64,000 nt of DNA from Streptomyces sp. NBC_00425 (lineage in GTDB: Bacteria > Actinomycetota > Actinomycetes > Streptomycetales > Streptomycetaceae). Of the stretch, positions 34,222-43,240 are shown piece after piece; the first letter of the stretch is position 1; every line of letters starts with the position of its first letter. The stretch spans positions 8,990,001-9,054,000 of the forward strand of contig NZ_CP107928.1 of NCBI RefSeq assembly GCF_036030735.1. The letters run 5' to 3'. A model generated the notes under the pieces. That model was given only the letters and a program-made list of their open reading frames with translations, was not told the DNA's origin and did not search any database. Made by a program: the position numbers and the translations under genes.

Positions 34222-35070
34222 TCACCGGAAGGCGACGTCGGACTCCTCGTAGAGACAGGTCACTCCGTCGGGTCCGGCGTCGAGCTTCGCCGGCTCGCCG
34301 GAGGTCACCCCCTCGAACCTCTGGCAGGGCACGACGTCCCGGCCCGGGTCGCCGACCACGGTGACACCGCTCAGCCGGGCGGTGTCACCGAAGTTGCGGT
34401 TGACGCCGACCAGTTCGCCGCCGGGAGCGGTGGCCGTGACGTCCTGCAGCACCACGTCCCGGCGGAACTGCTCACCGCAGTCGCCGCAGGAGCGCACCAG
34501 TTCCCCGAAACCGGCCACGGCGAAGTCGCGCACCGACAACGTGCCCGCCCCGTCGAACCGGAACACCGTGCCCGCGGCGTCGGCGGCACCGCCGCCGCTG
34601 ACGGTGTACGCCGCGTCCGCGGACGTGCCGAGGAAGGCGGCCGCGTTCTCGCCGACGTCCTCCCAGTACACGTTCTGCAGGGTGCAACTGCCCAGGCAGC
34701 GCACGCCGCCGGCGGCGGAGGCGCCCAGGATGACGTTCTTCAGGACGGCGCCGTCCGCCAGCTCGAACAGCGGTTTTTGGCCCTTCCCCCGACCGTCCCC
34801 GCCCAGGGCGCCCGCTCCGGTGAACCGGGTCCACGCGCCGTCCACGACCCCGGTGATCCGCCGGGTCGCGGTCAGCCGCTGCTCGCCCGAGGCCCGCGGT
34901 ACGGCGAGGACGTGGGCGCCGGCCGGTTCGGCGGCCGTCCCCGGTTCGCCGCTCGCGAGGGCGGCCTGCGCCGCCAGCGTGACCGCGAGGACGCCGGCCG
35001 CGGCGGCGGCGATCAGAGGGGTGCGGTTCTGACGCCTGCGGTGACCGGAGTGGGGAGAGTGAGCTGTCAC
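34222..35070 (-). CDS. Secreted pectate lyase, PL3 family
   Basis: A 282-residue exported enzyme with a signal peptide of about 40 residues (RRRQNR then a hydrophobic core ending ALAS). A PL3 right-handed beta-helix follows. Family markers are LFELADGAVLKNVILGAS, the GGVRCLGSCTLQNVYWEDVGENAAAF segment with its cysteines and acidic calcium-binding residues, and CGDCGEQFRRDVVLQDV. It cleaves polygalacturonate by beta-elimination with Ca2+. The GTG at 35070 was chosen (AAGG about 10 nt upstream); an ATG farther up would run into the promoter of the divergent GlxA-type gene. It is monocistronic. Confidence 0.9.
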   Translation of the reverse strand: MTAHSPHSGHRRRQNRTPLIAAAAAGVLAVTLAAQAALASGEPGTAAEPAGAHVLAVPRASGEQRLTATRRITGVVDGAWTRFTGAGALGGDGRGKGQKPLFELADGAVLKNVILGASAAGGVRCLGSCTLQNVYWEDVGENAAAFLGTSADAAYTVSGGGAADAAGTVFRFDGAGTLSVRDFAVAGFGELVRSCGDCGEQFRRDVVLQDVTATAPGGELVGVNRNFGDTARLSGVTVVGDPGRDVVPCQRFEGVTSGEPAKLDAGPDGVTCLYEESDVAFR

Positions 35071-35230
35071 GTGAGCACCGCGCCTTTCGATGAACCGTCG
35101 CAGAGCCATACGCGTGCGGCCGCGGGCGTGTTCAGCGCCCGGCCCGCCCCAGGAAGCCCCTGCGACGTCCTCCGACACCCCGGGCGGCGCGGCGGAGGCT
35201 CCCCGGGACCCGCCCCGTACGCTGTGGCGA

Positions 35231-36187
35231 ATGTCGTCCTCCCGCCTCCGGCGCGTCGCCGTCCTCGTGCTCGACGGAGCGAAGCCCCTCGACGTCGGCA
35301 TCCCGGCGCAGGTCTTCACGACCCGCGCGAGCATGCCGTACGAGGTCCGGGTCTGCGGTGCGGCGCCCGGCCCGGTGAGCGGCGGCGACGGACTGTCGTA
35401 CCACGTCGCCCACGGCCTGGAGGCGCTCGAATGGGCCGACGTCGTCTTCATCCCCGGCTACCGTTTCCCGGACCGTGACGACCCGCCGCAGGCCGTGGTC
35501 CGCGCACTGATCGCCGCCCACGCCCGTGGCGCGCGACTCGCCGCCATCTCGACCGGCGCCTTCGCGCTCGCCGCCACCGGTCTGCTCGACGGCCGCCGCG
35601 CCACGACGCACTGGCACTACGCCCGGGCCCTCGCGGCGAAGCACCCGCGCGTCAGGGTCGACGAGAACGTCCTCTTCGTCGACGAGGGCAGTGTCCTCAC
35701 CTCGGCCGGCGCCGCCTCCGGCATCGACCTCTGCCTGCACGTCCTGCGCCGCGACCTCGGCGTGGCGGCCTCCAACCACGCGGCCCGGCGGCTGGTCGCC
35801 GCCCCCTACCGCAGCGGCGGCCAGGCTCAGTACGTGCCCCGCAGTGTGCCGGAGCCGCTGGGCGAGCGGTTCGCGGCCACCCGCGAATGGGCGCTGCACC
35901 GCCTCGACGAGCCGCTGACCCTGGAGGCGATGGCCCGCCACGCGGCGGTCTCCGAGCGCACCTTCTCCCGGCGCTTCGTCGAGGACACCGGGTACACGCC
36001 GATGCAGTGGATCATGCGTGCCCGTATCGACGCGGCCCGTGAGCTGCTCGAGCGCTCCGAGCGCGGGGTCGAGCAGATCGCGAACGACGTCGGTCTCGGC
36101 ACGGGCGCGAACCTGCGGACGCACTTCCAGCAGATCCTGGGCACCACGCCGAGCGAATACCGGCGTACCTTCACCCGCGGCGAGTAG
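35231..36187 (+). CDS. GlxA-type regulator: DJ-1/PfpI domain plus AraC helix-turn-helix
   Basis: A 318-residue transcription factor. Residues 5-180 are a DJ-1/PfpI amidotransferase-like domain (VAVLVLDGAKPLDVGIPAQVF; ISTGAFALAATGLLDGRRATTHW, with Thr where active members have the nucleophile Cys, so it is a ligand-sensing, non-catalytic domain). Residues 215-315 are an AraC double helix-turn-helix (LTLEAMARHAAVSERTFSRRF; VGLGTGANLRTHFQQILGTTPSEYRR). The ATG at 35231 lacks a clear ribosome site; longer starts would add Pro-rich sequence. It is divergent from the pectate lyase and 116 nt ahead of GAPDH on the same strand. Confidence 0.9.
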   Translation: MSSSRLRRVAVLVLDGAKPLDVGIPAQVFTTRASMPYEVRVCGAAPGPVSGGDGLSYHVAHGLEALEWADVVFIPGYRFPDRDDPPQAVVRALIAAHARGARLAAISTGAFALAATGLLDGRRATTHWHYARALAAKHPRVRVDENVLFVDEGSVLTSAGAASGIDLCLHVLRRDLGVAASNHAARRLVAAPYRSGGQAQYVPRSVPEPLGERFAATREWALHRLDEPLTLEAMARHAAVSERTFSRRFVEDTGYTPMQWIMRARIDAARELLERSERGVEQIANDVGLGTGANLRTHFQQILGTTPSEYRRTFTRGE

Positions 36188-36303
36188 CGGCGGGCCGGGC
36201 CCTCCGCGCGGCTGGCGGGATCCTTTCGAACCATGGCGCTCACGCCGTGGCCGGCGCCGCCCGCCCCGCGCGAGGCTGGTGGCGAACCGAAGGGACACCA
36301 CTC

Positions 36304-37302
36304 ATGACTCGCATCGCCGTCAACGGATTCGGCCGCATCGGACGCAACGTGCTGCGTGCGCTCCTCGAACGCGACAGCGACCTCGAGATCGTCGCCGTCA
36401 ACGACCTCACCGAGCCCACCGCCCTCGCGCGGCTGCTGGCCTTCGACTCCACGTCGGGCCGGCTCGGCCGACCGGTCACCGTCGAGGACGGCGCACTCGT
36501 CGTCGACGGCCGCCGCATCAAGGTGCTCGCCGAGCGCGAGCCGGCGCAGCTGCCGTGGGCCGAACTCGACGTCGACATCGTGCTGGAGGCGACCGGCCGC
36601 TTCACCTCCGCCAAGGCCGCCCGCGCCCATCTCGACGCGGGCGCGCGCAAGGTGCTCGTCAGCGCGCCCTCGGACGGCGCCGACGTCACCCTCGCCTACG
36701 GCGTCAACACCGACGCCTACGACCCCGAGCTGCACACGATCGTGTCGAACGCGTCCTGCACCACGAACGCGCTCGCCCCGCTGGCCGCCGTCCTCCACGG
36801 TCTCGCGGGCATCGAGCACGGCTTCATGACGACCGTGCACGCGTACACGCAGGAGCAGAACCTCCAGGACGGCCCGCACCGCGACCCGCGCCGTGCCCGT
36901 GCCGCCGGAGTGAACATCGTCCCGACCACTACGGGCGCCGCCAAGGCGATCGGGCTCGTGCTGCCGGACCTCGACGGGAAGCTGTCCGGCGACTCGATCC
37001 GGGTGCCGGTCCCGGTGGGGTCGATCGTCGAGCTGAACACGACCGTCGCCCGTGAGGTGACACGCGACGAGGTGCTGGCGGCCTACCGCACCGCGGCCGA
37101 GGGTCCGCTCGCCGGCGTCCTCGAGTACTCGGAGGACGCGCTGGTGTCGTCCGACATCACCGGCAACCCGGCCTCGTCGATCTTCGACTCGGCCCTCACC
37201 CGCGTCGACGGCCGCCACGTCAAGGTGGTCGCCTGGTACGACAACGAGTGGGGGTTCTCGAACCGCGTGATCGACACCCTCGAACTCCTCGCCGCCCGCT
37301 GA
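36304..37302 (+). CDS. gap: Glyceraldehyde-3-phosphate dehydrogenase
   Basis: A 332-residue NAD-dependent glycolytic enzyme that oxidises glyceraldehyde 3-phosphate to 1,3-bisphosphoglycerate. The Rossmann motif NGFGRIGRN is at 7-15. The active site SNASCTTN carries C152, and the histidine lies in TTVHAYTQEQ. The C-terminal WYDNEWGFSNR motif is complete. The ATG at 36304 has GAAGGGA upstream. It is not next to pgk or tpi, so this is probably the second, stand-alone gap copy commonly found in streptomycetes (inference). A hairpin follows the stop. Confidence 0.96.
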   Translation: MTRIAVNGFGRIGRNVLRALLERDSDLEIVAVNDLTEPTALARLLAFDSTSGRLGRPVTVEDGALVVDGRRIKVLAEREPAQLPWAELDVDIVLEATGRFTSAKAARAHLDAGARKVLVSAPSDGADVTLAYGVNTDAYDPELHTIVSNASCTTNALAPLAAVLHGLAGIEHGFMTTVHAYTQEQNLQDGPHRDPRRARAAGVNIVPTTTGAAKAIGLVLPDLDGKLSGDSIRVPVPVGSIVELNTTVAREVTRDEVLAAYRTAAEGPLAGVLEYSEDALVSSDITGNPASSIFDSALTRVDGRHVKVVAWYDNEWGFSNRVIDTLELLAAR

Positions 37303-37312
37303 CCCGCGACGG

Positions 37313-37344
37313 CCGGACCGGGCCCGGGCCGAGCGCCGGTCCGG
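37313..37344. terminator. Hairpin between convergent gap and AraC genes
   Basis: CCGGACCGG (37313-37321) pairs with CCGGTCCGG (37336-37344), with a smaller GCCCGGGC self-complementary stretch in the loop. Both neighbouring stop codons are within 12 nt. Confidence 0.65.
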
Positions 37345-37350
37345 TCCCGG

Positions 37351-38310
37351 TCAGCCGCCCTGGAGGGTCTGGCCGGGGCTGCGCAGGTAGGTCTCGCGGT
37401 AGAGCGCGGCGAAGCGCCCCGGGTGGTGGAAGCCCCAGCGGGCCGCGATGCCGGTGACCGTCGTCCCTTCCTGCGGGGCGGCGGCCAGCAGGTCCCGGTG
37501 GGCGTGGGACAGCCGAACGCCCCGCACATACGCCAGCGGGGTGCTGTCCAGGTGGCGCCGGAAGGCGTACTGGAGCGCGCGGACGGTGACGTGCGCCGCC
37601 GCGGCGATGTCGGCGACGGTGATCGGCTGGTCGGCGTGGTCGTCGATGTACGCCAGCGCGCGGCGCAGCATGTCCGGATGCGCGTCGCGCCGGTCGGCGG
37701 CCGTGGGGTCGGTCAGCGCCGTGTTGGGGAACGCGGCGAGCACGCTCGCGGCCAGGTGCTGGGACGCCGTCGACGCGATCAGCGGCTGCTCGGCGAGCGC
37801 CGGGTCGGCCAGGATGTGGTCGCGCACGTAGGAGATCGTGTCCCGCAGGCGTCTGCCCGCCTCGGGGGAGTGCGGCCGGTGCCCGGTCAGCCGGACGGGC
37901 TCGGTGACCGCTGTTCCCCCGCTGGAGGCCACCTGGGTCAGCAGATCGGTGTCCAGCATGGTGATGTTGTAGCGGGCACGGCAGACGCGACCCGCGTAGG
38001 ACTGCGTCGGCGGCGCGAAGGAGACCACGTCCCCGGGGCCGAAGGAGTCCTCCACCCCCGGGTAGACGTGGTCGCGGATCGTGCCCTCGTGGACCACGCA
38101 CAGACAGATCCGGCCCAGCGGTGTGACGGCGTAGCTCATGTCGAAGTCGAGGTCGAGCTCGTCGACGGTGACCGGGCCGAGGTCCCCGCGGCTGATCCGC
38201 GCCCTGCTGGTCTCCGGGGTGCTGCTGCCGATGCGCATGGTGGCGTAGGCACGACTGAGGAAGTCCTCGGTCAGTTCGAGGTCGTCACTGTCGAACGTGA
38301 GCGTGTGCAT
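37351..38310 (-). CDS. AraC-family transcriptional regulator
   Basis: A 319-residue regulator. The N-terminal half is a cupin-like effector domain (AVTPLGRICLCVVHEGTI, FGPGDVVSFAPPTQSYAG). The C-terminal helix-turn-helix pair (about 215-315) reads ITVADIAAAAHVTVRALQYAFRRHLDSTPLAYVR and GIAARWGFHHPGRFAALYRETY, close to the family consensus. GAGGAG lies 10 nt before the ATG at 38310. It is divergent from the ANTAR gene. Target genes are not evident. Confidence 0.88.
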   Translation of the reverse strand: MHTLTFDSDDLELTEDFLSRAYATMRIGSSTPETSRARISRGDLGPVTVDELDLDFDMSYAVTPLGRICLCVVHEGTIRDHVYPGVEDSFGPGDVVSFAPPTQSYAGRVCRARYNITMLDTDLLTQVASSGGTAVTEPVRLTGHRPHSPEAGRRLRDTISYVRDHILADPALAEQPLIASTASQHLAASVLAAFPNTALTDPTAADRRDAHPDMLRRALAYIDDHADQPITVADIAAAAHVTVRALQYAFRRHLDSTPLAYVRGVRLSHAHRDLLAAAPQEGTTVTGIAARWGFHHPGRFAALYRETYLRSPGQTLQGG

Positions 38311-38588
38311 GCGCCCGGATCTCCTCGCCACGGAGCGATCTGCCCCTCTCGGACCACATCTGCCCCGCGTACGGCTCCGGATGCCTGTGGGGGACGCGTG
38401 GAGGGTGTGTTTTTTCGTTGCGCGGACTGTCGTCCCCGATGTCGTTCGTTTACGGGATCGCGCGGGGGCGGTCCGGGCGCCCAGGCTGGTGACGACGTCA
38501 CGCTCGCGGACGCGGACGTCACGATGACGCAGGCCACTCGTCTGCGGACAGGCGGCTGTCAGGGGCTGAGGAGGAAGAGCGACCTCGT

Positions 38589-38954
38589 ATGTCGGAAAAC
38601 GACGAACTCGTCCGGAGAGTGGCCGCGCTCGAGCAGGAGGTGGAGCAACTCCGGCATGCCCTGACCTCGCACGCCGTCATCGACCAGGCGATCGGTGTGG
38701 TCGCGGCGGTGTGCCGCCTTCCGCCGCAGGACAGCTGGGACGTGCTGAAGCAGGTCTCCCAGCACACCAACATCAAGCTGCGCGAGGTCGCGCAACTCGT
38801 GCTGCGCTGGGTGGAGTGCGGCCGCCTGCCCGACGAGATCCGCCCCGTGATGCGCGCCGTGGTGGTCCGCACCCGGGAGCGGGCCAGGGCCGCCGGCGCC
38901 CTCGGCGGGGCCGACGAACGCGCGGCCGAGCAGCCCTCCGTCGGCCGGGGGTGA
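38589..38954 (+). CDS. ANTAR-domain protein
   Basis: A 121-residue protein with an N-terminal coiled coil (LVRRVAALEQEVEQLRHAL, about 7-26) leading into an ANTAR three-helix bundle (about 27-90; AVIDQAIGVVAAVCRLPPQDSWDVLKQVSQ, then LREVAQLVLRW). ANTAR domains bind paired hairpins in nascent RNA to prevent termination. There is no receiver or GAF sensor on the same chain, so the signal must come from dimerisation or a partner. GAGGAAG is placed 11 nt before the ATG. The upstream region (38311-38588) has a T6 run at 38410 but no clear ANTAR RNA target. Confidence 0.88.
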   Translation: MSENDELVRRVAALEQEVEQLRHALTSHAVIDQAIGVVAAVCRLPPQDSWDVLKQVSQHTNIKLREVAQLVLRWVECGRLPDEIRPVMRAVVVRTRERARAAGALGGADERAAEQPSVGRG

Positions 38955-39126
38955 GCCCTCACCCCTGCGGACCGGGGCCGTCTCTGACATCCTCGGCCGT
39001 GTCCGCCGGACCTGGCCGACAGGCGTCCGGGTCGCCCGTGGCGGTCCGGGGCGAGCTGCGGGAGGCGGCGGGGCAGTGGGCGAAAAGGGAGCCGGCGTAA
39101 GAGGAGCGGGCGAGAAGGGAACGGCC

Positions 39127-39819
39127 GTGGCGGGCGCTGCCGCGCTGGTGGTGCGGCGCCGGCCGACGACGCGGGCCGGGGCCGCCGTCCTGATGCTGCA
39201 CGGCGGCCGGGAGCACAGCCGCAGGGCGTCGAGGGCCTGGCATCCGGCCGCCCTGCGCATGCGTCCCGTCCTGCGGGCCGCGGCCGCGTCGACGGACCGC
39301 CGGGACGTCCTCGTCGCCGAGGTGCGCTACCGCTACCAGGGCTGGAACGCCACCGAGGACCCGGTGGACGACGCGGCAAGGGCCCTCGACGAGCTACGGC
39401 GCCTCGCCGGTGACGTGCCCGTGACCCTGGTCGGCCATTCGATGGGCGGCCGGGCCGCGCTGCGCGCGGCCGCCGACCCGGCGGTGCGCGCTGTGCTGGC
39501 GCTGGCGCCGTGGTGTCCGCCCGGCGAACCCGTCGCCCACCTCGCCGGGACGCGGGTCGTCGTCCTGCACGGCGACCGCGACCGGGTCACCGACCCCGGG
39601 GCGTCCGCGGAGTACGTGCGGCGGGCCCGGCAGGCGGGCGCGCAGGCCGGTCTCGTCCTCGTCCGCGGGGGCGACCACGCGATGCTCCGGCGCGGCGCCG
39701 ACTGGCACCGTGCCACGACGGCGGTCGTCGCGCAGCTGCTGCGGGCACAGCCGGCGTCCGGCGCCCTCGAAGGCCTGGCCGGACGCGCCTGCGCGGCGGA
39801 GAACCCCCTGCTCTGGTGA
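39127..39819 (+). CDS. Alpha/beta-hydrolase (small serine hydrolase)
   Basis: A 230-residue cytoplasmic hydrolase. The oxyanion motif is LMLHGGREHS, and the nucleophile elbow GHSMGG has its Ser near residue 115. The acid is probably in HGDRDRVTD and the histidine in GGDHAMLRR near residue 185, so the triad is complete and in order. The core resembles dienelactone hydrolase-like and acyl-peptidase-like enzymes; the substrate is unknown. The GTG at 39127 has GAAGGGA 6 nt upstream and was preferred to a GTG at 39076 that would add a Gly-Ala leader. Confidence 0.82.
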   Translation: MAGAAALVVRRRPTTRAGAAVLMLHGGREHSRRASRAWHPAALRMRPVLRAAAASTDRRDVLVAEVRYRYQGWNATEDPVDDAARALDELRRLAGDVPVTLVGHSMGGRAALRAAADPAVRAVLALAPWCPPGEPVAHLAGTRVVVLHGDRDRVTDPGASAEYVRRARQAGAQAGLVLVRGGDHAMLRRGADWHRATTAVVAQLLRAQPASGALEGLAGRACAAENPLLW

Positions 39820-39991
39820 CGCCGGACACGCGCGGCGCCCGGCGCCGCACGGCCCTCCACGGAGCCCCGCGTCACGCGCACCGCGGCGCATCGGGGACAA
39901 TACGATGATGTCGCCGTTCGGCGGTTCCGCTGCCGGGCCGTCAGGCGACTGCCCGTAAGCGCCGGTTCGACCCGAAAGAAGAGTCTCCTCG

Positions 39992-40168
39992 GTGACCCCC
40001 GTCTTCGACGACACCCCGATCTACCACCGCCTCGTCAGCGAACGAGGTGATGTGCCCGCGCAGGTGCGTGGCGAGGCCGAACGCATCCGCCGCGAACTGG
40101 ACCGTGTCATGAGCGCGCCGTCCTCTTTCACGCCGGGCCTGCCCGCGCCCCGGGGGTTCTTCTCCTGA
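39992..40168 (+). CDS. Small acidic/basic protein, 58 residues
   Basis: A short gene running from GTG (39992) to TGA (40166-40168). The protein starts VTPVFDDTPIYHRLVSERGD and continues VPAQVRGEAERIRRELDRVM, an amphipathic helix rich in Arg and Glu, then a Pro-rich tail ending GFFS. The pattern matches short conserved streptomycete proteins that I know only as hypothetical. A GAAAGAAGAG stretch lies about 9 nt upstream. Codon third positions are mostly G or C. No function can be given. Confidence 0.65.
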   Translation: MTPVFDDTPIYHRLVSERGDVPAQVRGEAERIRRELDRVMSAPSSFTPGLPAPRGFFS

Positions 40169-40317
40169 CGCCGTGAGGATCCGTCAGACGCCGCAAGGGC
40201 GACGGTGCTTGAGGGACGGCCCGTTGTCAGTGGTGTGATGAAGGATGCCTCCGGAGAGAGATCAACTCCGGCTCGCCGGGTAGGCGGTCTCCAGTCCCCG
40301 CCCAGGAAAGGTCACCG

Positions 40318-40785
40318 ATGATGCCGACCACCGCCAATCGCCGGCCAGCCGCGGCACGACGTCTGCCCCTCCCGGACGAGCGCGGTGCAGGGACCGTCGT
40401 GCGGAAGGCTCCCTCCCGCCCCGCGGAACCGCTGAGCCGTGCCGGAGCCGACATCCTGCGCATCGTCTCCGATCCGCGAACCCCCGTCTTCGTCACCGAG
40501 CACGCGAACGGCCGGCGCACCTACGGCTACTGGCGGCCGCTGGACGCGGGAAGCGGCCGGGGAGGCTGCTACGTCGCCCTGTCCCGCGCCGAGTGCGACG
40601 CGCTGCACGGGGCCGGACGCATCACGCTCGGCGAGCCCGTCGCGGATCCGGCGAAGACGACCTACCGGGTCCGGCCGGCCCGCACCGCGCCCGCGGCCGC
40701 CCGGACCACGTCCGTACCCGTTCGCACCACGGTCGGCCAGATGACGCGCGGCCTCGGCGTCGCGCCGGCGGCACGGTGTGCGTGA
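40318..40785 (+). CDS. Hypothetical basic protein
   Basis: A 155-residue soluble protein with a Pro/Arg-rich N-terminus. The central domain (about 40-115) reads ADILRIVSDPRTPVFVTEHANGRRTYGYWRPL, then GGCYVALSRAECDALHGAGRITLG. The Thr/Arg tail looks disordered. AGGAAAGG lies 6-8 nt before tandem ATG codons (40318, 40321), a strong start. No family or catalytic motif is recognised. It is one of three small hypothetical genes in a row on this strand. Confidence 0.7.
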   Translation: MMPTTANRRPAAARRLPLPDERGAGTVVRKAPSRPAEPLSRAGADILRIVSDPRTPVFVTEHANGRRTYGYWRPLDAGSGRGGCYVALSRAECDALHGAGRITLGEPVADPAKTTYRVRPARTAPAAARTTSVPVRTTVGQMTRGLGVAPAARCA

Positions 40786-40877
40786 ACCGGCGACCGACCG
40801 GCCTGTTCGACCCGTTCGGGGGTAGGACTGAGCCGAGAAGACGAACGACGTCGACGGACCCCAACGGGAGCAGAGCG

Positions 40878-41021
40878 ATGAGCCTCATCCAGCGCATCAA
40901 GACGTTCGCCCGCAGCCCTCAGGGGCAGCGCACGATCGAGCAGGCACGGCGTGCCGCGGCCGACCCGCGGCGCCGCGCCCAGGCGCGCGGCCTCCTCGCC
41001 CGGCTGCGCACCCGCCGCTGA
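40878..41021 (+). CDS. 47-residue basic protein
   Basis: A short gene coding for MSLIQRIKTFARSPQGQR followed by an Arg/Ala-rich helix ending LRTRR. The charge is strongly positive (about 14 Arg/Lys), so nucleic acid or membrane-surface binding is likely. GGGAG is 8 nt before the ATG at 40878. Such short SLIQRIK-type proteins recur in streptomycetes as hypothetical proteins. No function is known to me. Confidence 0.65.
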   Translation: MSLIQRIKTFARSPQGQRTIEQARRAAADPRRRAQARGLLARLRTRR

Positions 41022-41209
41022 CGCCTCCTCACGGCCGCGCCGGACGACGTCACTCCGCGCGCCGCCCGCTGCCAGCCGCCCGCCGTAGGCCGGGACGCGA
41101 CCGCCCGCCGCCCGCCGCGTAGCGCTTCGGAGCGGCTGAGGGCGTGCGTCGCGGCCGGTGGGGCTCGCGTCGCGCTGAAGGGAGCGCGCACGCAGGGCAT
41201 GGTGGAGTC

Positions 41210-42070
41210 ATGATCGAGCTCGCCGTGCTCTTCGCCGTCCTCGGGGCCGCCAGCAACGCGGTGGGCACGGCGTTCCAGCGCAAGGCCGCCTCCACCGTGG
41301 ACCAGGGCGGCGGGATGCGACTCATGCTGGCCCTCGTACGGCGGCCGGCCTGGGCGATCGGGATCGCCGGTGTGGCCGGCGCGGCGCTGTTCCAGGCACT
41401 GGCGCTCGTCAACGGGCCCATGGCACTCGTCCAGCCCGTGTTCATCCTAGAACTCCCGTTCGCTCTGCTGGTGGCGGCGCCCCTGCTGCACCGGCGGCTG
41501 TCGGCCGACGGCTGGACGGCGGTCGGCGCGGTGGTGGGCGGACTCGCCCTCCTCCTGGCCGCGGCGGCTCCTTCGGGCACGCGTGCGCAGGCGGCCATGG
41601 CCCGGTGGGTCCCGGTCCTGGTGATCACCCTGGGAGTGATGGCCGGCGCGGTCCTGCTCGCCCGCTCCTCGTCGTCCCGGCTGTTCCGGGCCGCCGCGCT
41701 GGCCTCGGCCGCCGCGGTCGGCAACGCGCTGACCGCGGCCCTGCTGAAGTCGGCGACGGACCGCCTCGCCGACGACGGCCTGCCCGCCTTTCTCGGCGCC
41801 TGGCAGACCTACGGCTTCGCCCTCACCGGCATCGCCTCCGTCCTCCTCCTGGAGAACGCGCTCCAGGCAGGCCCCCTCACCGCCTCCCAGCCGGCGCTGA
41901 CCATCGGCGACGCCTCGGTGAGCCTCCTGCTGGGCGTCGCCCTGTTCGGCGAACGGATCCGCACCGGCTGGTGGCTGGTTCCCCAGGCGATCGGCGCGCT
42001 CGTCCTCCTCTGTGGCGTCCTGCGGCTGGCGCGCGTGGTGGTGCCCCGGCCGGCCGAGGCCGTGCGGTGA
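41210..42070 (+). CDS. DMT-superfamily (EamA-like) transporter
   Basis: A 286-residue integral membrane protein with about nine or ten helices in two similar halves. The N-terminal signature AVLFAVLGAASNAVGTAFQRKAAS and the repeated helices (GPMALVQPVFILELPFALLV; GPLTASQPALTIGDASVSLLLGVALFGE) are typical of DMT transporters of the actinobacterial type. The ATG at 41210 follows GGTGGAG closely. It probably exports or imports a small metabolite; nothing in the neighbourhood points to which. Confidence 0.82.
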   Translation: MIELAVLFAVLGAASNAVGTAFQRKAASTVDQGGGMRLMLALVRRPAWAIGIAGVAGAALFQALALVNGPMALVQPVFILELPFALLVAAPLLHRRLSADGWTAVGAVVGGLALLLAAAAPSGTRAQAAMARWVPVLVITLGVMAGAVLLARSSSSRLFRAAALASAAAVGNALTAALLKSATDRLADDGLPAFLGAWQTYGFALTGIASVLLLENALQAGPLTASQPALTIGDASVSLLLGVALFGERIRTGWWLVPQAIGALVLLCGVLRLARVVVPRPAEAVR

Positions 42071-42325
42071 GGCGTCCGCACGGGCGCGAGGCAGCCGTGT
42101 CGGGAGCGCGAAGGGAGGAAGGGAACTTGACGTGTGGACCGGCGAAGGGTCCGAGAAGGGTCCGAGGGGACAGCCGAGTCGGCGGGAACGCGGTGTCCGT
42201 GGCGGGGCACATCGGACAGCTTGCCGATGGTGACGTACGGACCGAGCGAGCGCGCCAAGCCCGCCGCGGCGGACGGGGCCGGCCGGTGACGCCGAAGCCC
42301 GCGGGCCGGGCGGTCGGAGGACGGG

Positions 42326-43162
42326 ATGCCTGACGGGTGGGAGTGGGACAGTTCTCTGTTCCGGGGCAGCGCGGCCCACTACGAGCGCGGCCGACTCCCC
42401 TACGCTGCGGGCTTCGCCGAGACCGTCGCCGACGCCCTCGGTCTGGACGGCCGGGGCAGACTCCTCGACGTGGGCTGCGGCCCGGGGACCGTCCTGCTCG
42501 CCCTCGCGCACCGCTTCACCGAGGCGGTGGGCGTCGACCCGGACGAGGACATGCTGGCCGAGGCCGAACGCCAAGCTGGCCGGCACGGCGTCACCGCCCG
42601 CTGGGTGGCCGCCCGTGCCGAGGAGCTGCCGGCGGGCCTCGGGGAGTTCCGGGCGGTGGTGTTCGCCCAGTCCTTCCACTGGACCGACCGGGACCGCGTC
42701 GCCGCCACGGTGCTGCGGATGCTGGAGCCGGGAGGGTTCTTCGTCCACGTCAGCGACCACAAGAACGTGCCCCCCGATCCGAGCCCGCTGCCGTCGCCCG
42801 CGCCCCCGTACGACCGGATCGCCGCCCTCGTGCGCCGATATCTCGGTCCGGTGCGCCGCGCCGGACGCGGAGTTCTCCTGAACGGCACGCCCAATCGGGA
42901 GGACCTCGTCCTGGCCCGGGCCGGGTTCGTGGACTTCCGGCGACATGTCGTGCCCGCCGGGGGAGCAGCGGTAGAGCGCACCGCGGATGACATCGTGGCG
43001 TGGGCGTTCTCCCGCTCCGACTCCGCGCCCCATCTGTTCGGCGACCGGCTGGGCGACTTCGAGCGGGATCTGCGCGCCCTGCTGCGGCAGGAGGCGTCCG
43101 ACGGCCGCTTCGCCGAACGCCTGCCGGCCACCGAGATCATGACCTGGCGGACACCCCGCTGA
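42326..43162 (+). CDS. Class I SAM-dependent methyltransferase
   Basis: A 278-residue cytoplasmic enzyme. Motif I is LLDVGCGPGTVLLAL (about 47-61), the acidic end of strand 2 is in AVGVDPDEDML and the motif after strand 4 is VVFAQSFHWTDRD. This pattern fits Methyltransf_11-type enzymes. The C-terminal 120 residues form the substrate lid and carry no recognised signature, so the substrate is unknown. The ATG at 42326 begins MPDGWEWDSSLFRGSAAHYERGR, matching the usual start of the family. It stands alone, with the 255 bases before it holding no gene. Confidence 0.88.
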   Translation: MPDGWEWDSSLFRGSAAHYERGRLPYAAGFAETVADALGLDGRGRLLDVGCGPGTVLLALAHRFTEAVGVDPDEDMLAEAERQAGRHGVTARWVAARAEELPAGLGEFRAVVFAQSFHWTDRDRVAATVLRMLEPGGFFVHVSDHKNVPPDPSPLPSPAPPYDRIAALVRRYLGPVRRAGRGVLLNGTPNREDLVLARAGFVDFRRHVVPAGGAAVERTADDIVAWAFSRSDSAPHLFGDRLGDFERDLRALLRQEASDGRFAERLPATEIMTWRTPR

Positions 43163-43170
43163 CCCTTCCG

Positions 43171-43198
43171 GCGAGCGGCGAGCGGCGAGCGGCGAGCG
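43171..43198. repeat. Heptamer repeat after the methyltransferase
   Basis: Four exact copies of GCGAGCG start 9 nt after the stop codon, followed by a decayed copy (GTGGGCG). It is noncoding and lies between two convergent genes. Confidence 0.9.
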
Positions 43199-43240
43199 GT
43201 GGGCGGCAGGTCGCGGGCGCGGCGCCCGGACGCGTCCGTG

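Noticed and set aside
43171..43198. Heptamer array as a CRISPR or replication iteron set.
   Set aside because: Units are contiguous without spacers, only four copies, and no rep or cas genes are nearby.
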